Assembly (NCBI GenBank): GCA_021442885.1 | Contig: JABUVA010000009.1 | Span: 11,693 to 17,428 of the forward strand | Length of the DNA stretch: 5,736 nucleotides | Origin: Methanobrevibacter sp. | GTDB lineage: Archaea; Methanobacteriota; Methanobacteria; Methanobacteriales; Methanobacteriaceae | Reading direction: 5' to 3' | Shown: positions 5,074-5,736 of the stretch, one piece after another | How positions within the stretch are numbered: the first letter of the stretch is position 1 | How the letters are laid out: each line of letters opens with the position of its first letter | Program-made: the position numbers and the translations under genes | The notes under the pieces: model-generated | Databases searched by the model: none | Seen by the model: only the letters and a program-made list of their open reading frames with translations | Told to the model about the DNA's origin: nothing

Positions 5074-5736
5074 TTAATATGGTAAAATATCGTAAGTTCC
5101 TCTATCGACGTAAGATTTTGTATCCCAATTGTTAATAACACCAAAAGAGTTTCTAGTACTTGTAGGATCTGCGTTAATCCAACTACCATCAACTAAGAAC
5201 TGAGTCCATACATGACCATAAGAACCTGATGAGAATTTACAATAACCTGTATCAAATCTAACAGTTAAACCTACGGATCTAGCCATAGCTACTAATAATT
5301 GTGATTGATCACAACAATTACCAGCACCTGAAGCTAAAGTTCCTTCAGCTCCTTTTTGAGTGTTATAATAGAATTCATAAGATATATAATCCCTTACATA
5401 ATTAAATAAAGCAGTTGCTTTATCCCTAGTAGAAGTTAAATTCACTATTAATGATTTAGCTAACTCAGAAATTGTTTTTGAAGAACCACCAGCATAATTA
5501 ATAGCTACATATGCAGGTAATGCCCCATTATTTTTATAATAAGCTACAACTCTTGAAAATGCATCAACTAACTCCTGATAAATAATATTACCTATAGGAG
5601 AAGATGCAAAGTTAGGAGCTTGACCATTATTAACAATAAAATTAGCTACTCTATTAGCAACATCTAAATATTGAGATTTATCTAATTGTGAAGATAAAGG
5701 ATTTCCAGAAGGATTAGATGGATTCTTAGCATCAAT
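5074..5736 (-). CDS. Transglutaminase-domain protein with pseudomurein-binding-like repeats (C-terminal 220 aa, 5' end outside window)
   Basis: The frame stays open to the window edge, so the true start lies beyond it; an internal GTG at 5445 is not the start. Numbering the visible residues from the edge, 1-20 are an Asn/Pro/Ser-rich linker. Residues about 22-50 and 56-82 are two similar units sharing RVxxxxxNNGxxPxx (NNG at 36-38 having partner NNG at 69-71), which fit the pseudomurein-binding repeat family. Residues about 98-200 are a transglutaminase-like domain. Its likely catalytic triad is C141 in GAGNCCDQ, H175 in YGHVWTQF and D190 in INADPTS. The protein ends soon after, so this domain is C-terminal. 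The layout of wall-binding repeats followed by a Cys-His-Asp domain matches the pseudomurein endoisopeptidases PeiW and PeiP from methanogen viruses and PeiR, but also many cellular adhesin-like proteins of Methanobrevibacter. It presumably acts outside the cell on the wall; a signal peptide cannot be checked here. I see no phage genes nearby. Confidence 0.85.
   Translation of the reverse strand: MDAKNPSNPSGNPLSSQLDKSQYLDVANRVANFIVNNGQAPNFASSPIGNIIYQELVDAFSRVVAYYKNNGALPAYVAINYAGGSSKTISELAKSLIVNLTSTRDKATALFNYVRDYISYEFYYNTQKGAEGTLASGAGNCCDQSQLLVAMARSVGLTVRFDTGYCKFSSGSYGHVWTQFLVDGSWINADPTSTRNSFGVINNWDTKSYVDRGTYDILPY

Noticed and set aside
1..5736. CRISPR array, insertion sequence, integration site, tRNA or rRNA gene
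   Set aside because: No regularly spaced repeats, transposase or integrase frames, terminal inverted repeats, or cloverleaf or GC-rich RNA-like blocks are visible. The window looks like stable core genome.

Overview
The window is a compact, very AT-rich stretch of archaeal chromosome. All seven protein genes lie on the minus strand, so the text below follows transcription, from high to low coordinates. The host is almost certainly a methanogen of the order Methanobacteriales, most like Methanobrevibacter or a close relative. The evidence is an HMf-type histone, an archaeal tRNA-splicing endonuclease, archaeal-type TrpRS and threonine synthase, Shine-Dalgarno sequences of the GGTGAT/GAGGTG type, TTTATATA-like TATA boxes, oligo-T ends after genes, and repeats resembling pseudomurein-binding repeats in a surface protein. 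The genus is inference; the domain and order are well supported.

Layout: (1) 5736-5074 is the C-terminal 220 residues of a large, probably surface-exposed protein with two pseudomurein-binding-like repeats and a transglutaminase/cysteine-protease-like domain; its start lies outside the window. A strong oligo-T tract follows. (2) 4940-4239 is a DtxR/IdeR-type metal-dependent repressor with its own promoter and a candidate operator overlapping it. (3) 4163-3648 is endA, the tRNA-splicing endonuclease. (4) 3544-2456 is trpS. (5) 2455-1808 is a SpoIIM-family membrane protein whose ATG directly follows the trpS stop codon. (6) 1664-465 is thrC. (7) 257-57 is an archaeal histone with a strong promoter and a hairpin plus T-tract behind it.

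The genes form a mixed neighbourhood of housekeeping functions (tRNA processing and charging, threonine synthesis, chromatin), next to an iron-responsive regulator and a cell-wall protein. endA, trpS and spoIIM may share transcripts; thrC, the histone and the regulator each appear to have their own promoters. Four annotated starts needed a decision: the histone, thrC and trpS are each shorter than their longest open frame, judged by Shine-Dalgarno position, and the transglutaminase gene is longer than its longest start-to-stop frame because it runs off the window edge.

I see no mobile element, CRISPR array, tRNA or rRNA, and no intergenic gap above about 210 bases. Most of this region is ordinary core genome. 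The points most worth a second look are the candidate wall-cleaving domain, the cysteine cluster and candidate autoregulatory site of the DtxR-type repressor, and the directly abutting trpS-spoIIM pair.
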